From Candidatus Hydrogenedens sp. (GTDB lineage Bacteria > Hydrogenedentota > Hydrogenedentia > Hydrogenedentales > Hydrogenedentaceae): a DNA stretch of 8,864 bases. The stretch is taken from assembly GCA_035378955.1 (NCBI GenBank), contig DAOSUS010000091.1, forward strand, positions 1-8,864, in the 5' to 3' direction. Positions 5,205 to 8,864 of this stretch are shown here, in pieces. The translations under genes were made by a program, and so were the position numbers. The notes beneath the pieces were generated by a model that was not told the origin of the DNA, searched no databases, and saw only the letters and a program-made list of their open reading frames with translations. Numbering within the stretch: the first letter of the stretch is position 1; each line of letters starts with the position of its first letter.

Positions 5205-7082
5205 ATGACACAAGAACAAAAGAGCATCTATATTAGAGATATGTTTATCCTTGCCCTCTGGGCTTTGGTCCTATTCGGAATAAATATCTGGGGTTACGAT
5301 TTATGGTCGCCCGATGAACCAAGATATGCTGAAGTCGCCCGTGAAATGCAAATTACGGGGAATTATCTCGTTCCCCATGTAAATGGAAAGCCTTATCTCG
5401 AAAAACCTCCGCTCTTGATGTGGTTAATGGTCATATCTTCCTATCCCTTTGGAGAACTTACAGAATTGCCAGCCCGATTACCTTCTATAATTAGTGGAGT
5501 ATTATCTGTTCTTCTTACCTACTATCTTGCAAAAAAACTTGCGGGTAGAGAAATCGCATGGTTATCTGCCCTTATATTTATGACAATGCAAAGGGTATGG
5601 TGGCAGGCACGGTTTGGTCAAATCGATATGTTGTTAACCACTTTATTATTAGCCGCTTTATGTTGTTTTTACACTTGGTATTACTCAGAAAAAAAATCCT
5701 ACAAATTGTTGTTCATTATGTATTTGTGCATTTTAGGGGCATTGTTCTCTAAAGGACCCGGAACGCTTGTTTTCCCTGTATTATTTTTTATCGTATTTTA
5801 TTGGAAGGAAAAGCGAAAGATTTTTGATATACACCCAATTAAAGGATTTTTCATTGTTGTTTTAATCTATGGAATATGGTATGCCTATGCTCGCTGGGCA
5901 GGAGCTGCACAATTACAGGAAGAAGCAACTCAAGTTATGGGGGCAGATTTATTCAAGCAGACATTAGGCAGGTTTATCTATGGTGTTTCTCATCCTCAAC
6001 CCCCATGGTATTATTTTCTTACCCTGCCTGTGGATATGTTTCCATGGTCCGTTTTTCTATTATGGATTATCCCTTGGGTCTGGAAAAATAGGAATGAAAG
6101 TGAAGGAATTCAGTTCCTACTGATATGGATTATCCCTGCCTTTATTTTCTTCTCTATTGCAGTAGGTAAAAGAGCCATTTATCTGCTTCCCCTTTTCCCA
6201 GCAATGGCTATCCTTTCTGCTCTGAGTTTGAAGTCTTTTGAAGAAACTTCCTCATTACGATGGAAAAAAGGTATACGAATTTTATGGACCATTATATTAA
6301 TTGGTATGGCAATCGTTCCTTTTGTTGTACTTGGGACAGAATTTGCAAATATCTGGAATATATACTGGATTCTTATCAGCATAATTGCACTTATAGCAAT
6401 CGCTGATACATTATTTGATTTCTTCAGACATTCTAAGGTTCGTTCCCTTTTAAATCAAATTCCACAACATGTTTCTTTATATCTTTTCTTTACAGCATTA
6501 ATTATTTTCCCATCAGTTAATACTGTCAAATCTGTTCGTAGTTTTTGTGAACCGATGAGAAAACAAAATGAAAAGCAAATGGATTATGAAGCATATAGTT
6601 TCGGATTTGAGGAAGAAGAATATACCTTTTATGCTAAACATGTTATTAAAACATTTTTTGATGATAAAGAATTAGAACGGATTGTTTTATCTCAATCTCA
6701 ACCCTATGAATTTCAAAATTTCATTTCCGAAGTGCATAAACAATATACCCGAAAAACATGTAAAATACCGTTTGCAAATATATTGGCTCCAACTCCGGAG
6801 GAAATACAACAAATCCTTTCCGCATTAGACAAAGTAAAAGAAGAAGTAGAAAAGCAAGGGAAAGTGGAGTTATTACGAAATATTGAACAATTACTTGATG
6901 AAAAAATTAATGATTTTTATTCTTTTTTAAGTAAAGACAGTCAAGTTTTTGTGTTAATAAGAGAAGAAGATTGGAAATGGGTCATTGCAAGGAAACCCGA
7001 AATAGGGAAGAAGGTTTATTTACTCAAAACACGGGCAGAATTTAACCGTCCTGTACTTCTTCTTTCCAATAAACCCATGTAA
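5205..7082 (+). CDS. ArnT-like (GT83/PMT_2) polyprenyl-phosphate-sugar glycosyltransferase
   Basis: The 625-residue multi-spanning inner-membrane enzyme is predicted to move a sugar from a polyprenyl-phosphate donor to an envelope acceptor such as lipid A, glycan or protein. ArnT-family blocks are in order: SPDEPRYAEVAREM (35-48, with the catalytic-region Asp37-Glu38), GKPYLEKPPLLMWL (61-74), RFGQIDM (136-142), SKGPGTL (182-188), PPWYYFL...FPW (266-281) and GKRAIYLLPLFPAMA (321-335). About 11-13 membrane segments end near residue 435. Residues 445-625 form a soluble domain, with a charged helical segment at about 530-575. Arabinose-specific activity should not be assumed, since the family is broad. 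The Shine-Dalgarno is weak (AAAGAAG); ATG 5241 (residue 13) is a less likely alternative start. TATAAT matches at 5138 and 5167 lack a convincing -35. Confidence 0.88.
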   Translation: MTQEQKSIYIRDMFILALWALVLFGINIWGYDLWSPDEPRYAEVAREMQITGNYLVPHVNGKPYLEKPPLLMWLMVISSYPFGELTELPARLPSIISGVLSVLLTYYLAKKLAGREIAWLSALIFMTMQRVWWQARFGQIDMLLTTLLLAALCCFYTWYYSEKKSYKLLFIMYLCILGALFSKGPGTLVFPVLFFIVFYWKEKRKIFDIHPIKGFFIVVLIYGIWYAYARWAGAAQLQEEATQVMGADLFKQTLGRFIYGVSHPQPPWYYFLTLPVDMFPWSVFLLWIIPWVWKNRNESEGIQFLLIWIIPAFIFFSIAVGKRAIYLLPLFPAMAILSALSLKSFEETSSLRWKKGIRILWTIILIGMAIVPFVVLGTEFANIWNIYWILISIIALIAIADTLFDFFRHSKVRSLLNQIPQHVSLYLFFTALIIFPSVNTVKSVRSFCEPMRKQNEKQMDYEAYSFGFEEEEYTFYAKHVIKTFFDDKELERIVLSQSQPYEFQNFISEVHKQYTRKTCKIPFANILAPTPEEIQQILSALDKVKEEVEKQGKVELLRNIEQLLDEKINDFYSFLSKDSQVFVLIREEDWKWVIARKPEIGKKVYLLKTRAEFNRPVLLLSNKPM

Positions 7083-7167
7083 AATTTCCTGCTTTATTCA
7101 TTAATCCTTACACAGCATTGTTTTAGTATGAAAATATCAAAACAGGAGGGAATTTTTACTTATTTTC

Positions 7168-7195
7168 TAAAGTCCTATGTAGTTCTTGCCGATAA
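7168..7195 (+). promoter_or_regulatory. Sigma-28 (FliA/SigD)-like promoter before the EF-hand gene
   Basis: GCCGATAA (7188-7195) is an exact match to the flagellar sigma-28 -10 consensus. Upstream, TAAAGTCC (7168-7175) matches the -35 TAAAGTTT at 6 of 8 positions. The spacer is 12 bases against the usual 11. A start at about 7203 would leave a leader of roughly 38 bases with a Shine-Dalgarno before ATG 7241. It overlaps a possible sigma-70 -10 (TAAAAT, 7193-7198) that has no good -35. Confidence 0.5.
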
Positions 7196-7227
7196 AATAG
7201 ACAAAGGGATATAGAAACATTTTGCAT

Positions 7228-7232
7228 GGAGG
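7228..7232 (+). promoter_or_regulatory. Shine-Dalgarno deciding the EF-hand gene start
   Basis: GGAGG lies eight bases before ATG 7241 but overlaps the upstream in-frame ATG at 7226, for which no ribosome site is visible. This favours the shorter, 441-residue protein. Confidence 0.8.
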
Positions 7233-7240
7233 CAAAACAC

Positions 7241-8566
7241 ATGGGCAATGAACTTAATTTTAACCCCTCAATTTATCAGTTACTACCATCAACCGGGCTG
7301 TTCTCACAAAAACAGGGGAAAATAACTCTTCCTAATTTCATCACAGGGATAGAAAAAGCAGAAGAAAATTCTCCTGATAAGTCTGTTCAAGAAAAATCTA
7401 CTCCACCAACAACACAATCTACTTATGAAACAAAAAATGTTTCTCTCGCAAGTAAAATAAAGGAAATACAATCGCTTCTTGGTAAAAAAACAAGTGATGA
7501 AGAAAAACAACAGTTAGAGTTTGCATTTGCGTATGAGAAAAGTGAAGAATTCTTTTTCCAATTTTCACAAAGAACAAAATCCGTAGAAAACAATCTTTCT
7601 TCTGTTCAAAGGGAAACCTATGCAGAAATTCGACAGAAAATATCTGTTCAATTTAAAATAGGAGGGAAGATAAGTGCAGAATCAATGGTCGGATTTCGAA
7701 ATGCATCTGAAAAACTGTTTAATAACCCCGACCTATTTAATTCCTTTATGAAAATAGCACAGGGATTATTAGCAAATGGAGATTCAGACCAATGGAATGA
7801 ATTTTTTGAAGGATTAGCAGGTCTTTTTAATAATACAGACGGGAATACAGAAGCAATAGACCAATTTATTAATCGTTTTTTGGAACAATGGCTACAAAAA
7901 CTATTTCCCAATGCCACCGTTGGTAATCAAAATAATAATGGGAATTCCCCAAACTCCTTATCTACACAGCAAAGCAATCAAAACTCTTTTCAGTTCCAAT
8001 TTCAGATAGAATTTCGATTTGAAATGTCTATGGAAATTCAAATAGGAGTGCAGAGACTTGACCAACAACAAGACCCCATTGTATTCGATTTAGATGGGGA
8101 TGGTATTGAACTCACAGATGTAAATAATGGTGTGCGATTTGATATAACCGGGACAGGGAAGTCTGTTCAAACAGCATGGGTTCGAGGAGGGGATGCCTTA
8201 TTGGCTTGGGATAGAAATGGAAATGGTCGGATTGACAGTGGATTAGAACTGTTTGGTGACCAGAGAGGGGCTGCCAACGGATTTGAAGAACTCAGAAAAT
8301 TAGACACAAACAACGATGGCTTTATAGGTCCCGAAGATAAAAATTTCAAAGAATTGGTTTTATGGCGAGATAACGGTGATGGTATTAGTTCTCAGGACGA
8401 AATATTTACTTTGCCTCAATTAGGTATCGAACGAATAGCCGTAAACTACAAAAATACCAATGTTATAGCCGATGGAAATAATACAATTACACAGAAATCT
8501 TTCTTTATTCGTAGTGACCAAACCGTTGGCCGTGTTGCTGATGTAAAATTTAATTACATTATTTAA
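7241..8566 (+). CDS. EF-hand-rich calcium-binding protein of unknown function
   Basis: The 441-residue protein (start MGNELNFNPS) has no signal peptide or membrane segment. Residues 1-225 are polar and mostly helical. An Asn/Gln-rich linker (about 225-250) leads into an alternating aromatic/charged strand run (FQFQFQIEFRFEMSMEIQIGV, about 251-271). The C-terminal domain carries four Asp-rich calcium loops: DLDGDGIE (283-290), DRNGNGRIDSGLE (324-336, a full EF-hand loop), DTNNDGFIGPED (355-366) and DNGDGISSQDE (377-387). The block VFDLDGDGIELT...WDRNGNGRIDSGLELFGD...NGFEEL is a recurrent calcium-binding module, known to me from FrpC/RTX-type exported proteins and many uncharacterised ones. RTX nonapeptides themselves are absent. 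Calcium binding is likely; export without a signal peptide (type I or flagellar route) is inference. The sigma-28-like promoter hints at a motility link. Confidence 0.85.
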   Translation: MGNELNFNPSIYQLLPSTGLFSQKQGKITLPNFITGIEKAEENSPDKSVQEKSTPPTTQSTYETKNVSLASKIKEIQSLLGKKTSDEEKQQLEFAFAYEKSEEFFFQFSQRTKSVENNLSSVQRETYAEIRQKISVQFKIGGKISAESMVGFRNASEKLFNNPDLFNSFMKIAQGLLANGDSDQWNEFFEGLAGLFNNTDGNTEAIDQFINRFLEQWLQKLFPNATVGNQNNNGNSPNSLSTQQSNQNSFQFQFQIEFRFEMSMEIQIGVQRLDQQQDPIVFDLDGDGIELTDVNNGVRFDITGTGKSVQTAWVRGGDALLAWDRNGNGRIDSGLELFGDQRGAANGFEELRKLDTNNDGFIGPEDKNFKELVLWRDNGDGISSQDEIFTLPQLGIERIAVNYKNTNVIADGNNTITQKSFFIRSDQTVGRVADVKFNYII

Positions 8567-8677
8567 TTAAATACTAATATCCGAAAATTTCCCATAGAAT
8601 ATAAATAATAGGTCTATATTTTCTTTTTCAATTGTGATATTTTTGGGTTAGAAGAATTAATCACTTAAAAAATCCCG

Positions 8678-8700
8678 GAAGTGAGGACGCTTCAGCTACA
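8678..8700 (+). repeat. Hairpin repeat copy A: 6-bp stem, AGGA loop, AGCTACA tail
   Basis: GAAGTG (8678-8683) pairs with CGCTTC (8688-8693), with one T-G pair, around the loop AGGA. AGCTACA (8694-8700) follows directly, then GAGG. It is the same size and arrangement as copy B at 8825-8847, but with a different stem sequence. Confidence 0.6.
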
Positions 8701-8761
8701 GAGGAGAGGGAATGATTTTTTATTTGCGTGTGTTTGTATAATTTGCGATTAAGAAATTAAC

Positions 8762-8802
8762 CACAGAGGACTCGAAGGAAATTTTACACAAAGGGCACGA
8801 AG
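8762..8802 (+). repeat. CACAGAGG-type degenerate direct repeat, two units
   Basis: CACAGAGGACTCGAAG (8762-8777) recurs as CACAAAGGGCACGAAG (8787-8802), 13 of 16 identical, at a 25-base period. Sequences of the form CCACAGAGGRCACGAAG are, from memory, frequent in intergenic DNA of many environmental genomes. The role is unknown. Confidence 0.65.
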
Positions 8803-8824
8803 TAGGGGGAGGATATAAAAAACA

Positions 8825-8847
8825 AAGACAGGAATGTCTTAGCTACA
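8825..8847 (+). repeat. Hairpin repeat copy B: 6-bp stem, GGAA loop, AGCTACA tail
   Basis: AAGACA (8825-8830) pairs perfectly with TGTCTT (8835-8840) around GGAA, a GNRA-type tetraloop. AGCTACA (8841-8847) follows, then TTAGAGG. The spacing is identical to copy A. Confidence 0.6.
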
Positions 8848-8864
8848 TTAGAGGCAATTTCTAT

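Larger units (their letters stand above)
8567..8864. other. Gene-free repeat-bearing tail of the window
   Basis: I see no supported gene or strong terminator here. A weak AT-only hairpin, AATATA with TATATT followed by TTCTTTTT (about 8600-8630), could end the EF-hand transcript. From 8678 the region is occupied by short repeats: two hairpin-plus-AGCTACA units and a CACAGAGG-type direct repeat, all without coding potential. Confidence 0.6.

Noticed and set aside
7143..7149. AGGAGGG-like Shine-Dalgarno upstream of the EF-hand gene
   Set aside because: No start codon lies at suitable distance, and the gene has its own GGAGG at 7228.
7128..7214. 28-residue open frame upstream of the EF-hand gene
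   Set aside because: There is no ribosome site before its ATG, no recognisable peptide, and it overlaps the likely promoter.

Overview
The window comes from an AT-rich bacterial chromosome (GC clearly below half by eye) with standard Shine-Dalgarno signals. A lipoprotein-type esterase and an ArnT-like lipid-linked sugar transferase suggest a cell with an envelope of the diderm type. A membrane protein ends in a degenerate 'LERY-(x)5-YP-x-x-LDD' motif that I associate from memory with planctomycete/PVC-like and related uncultivated lineages. The intergenic repeats (a 9-bp minisatellite and CACAGAGG-type units) also look like those of uncultivated environmental genomes. I would guess an uncultured PVC- or Hydrogenedentota-like lineage, at low confidence.

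Layout. Positions 1-275 hold two divergent tRNA genes: tRNA-Leu(CAG), cut by the left edge on the minus strand, and tRNA-Lys(TTT) on the plus strand. A class II glutamine amidotransferase of the YafJ type follows (330-1106, +). It converges on a minus-strand pair: an alpha/beta-hydrolase lipoprotein (3736-2891) followed 51 nt later by an unrecognised single-pass membrane protein (2839-1385). The convergent gap holds an array of about 18 pyrimidine-rich 9-bp units (1223-1383) that ends one base before the stop codon of the membrane protein gene.

Positions 3849-5117 are a compact ribosomal-stalk operon: promoter, L10-type leader RNA with an attenuator hairpin, rplJ (L10, best start TTG at 4051), rplL (L7/L12), and a strong intrinsic terminator. 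The leader shows mutually exclusive terminator and antiterminator pairings, consistent with autoregulation by the L10-L12 complex. The operon stands alone: rplK-rplA are not upstream and rpoB-rpoC are not downstream.

Downstream lie a GT83/ArnT-like polyprenyl-phosphate-sugar glycosyltransferase (5205-7082) and a 441-residue EF-hand-rich protein of unknown function (7241-8566). The latter is preceded by an exact sigma-28 (FliA/SigD) type -10 element, GCCGATAA, with a good -35 match one base further away than usual. The last 298 bases carry no gene. They contain two copies of a small hairpin repeat (6-bp stem, purine tetraloop, shared AGCTACA tail) whose stems differ in sequence but remain paired, plus a degenerate CACAGAGG-type direct repeat.

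No defence island, CRISPR, transposase or phage gene is visible. The most promising leads are the structure-conserved hairpin repeat, the sigma-28-like control of the EF-hand protein, the attenuator circuit of the stand-alone rplJL operon, and the 9-bp array abutting a stop codon.
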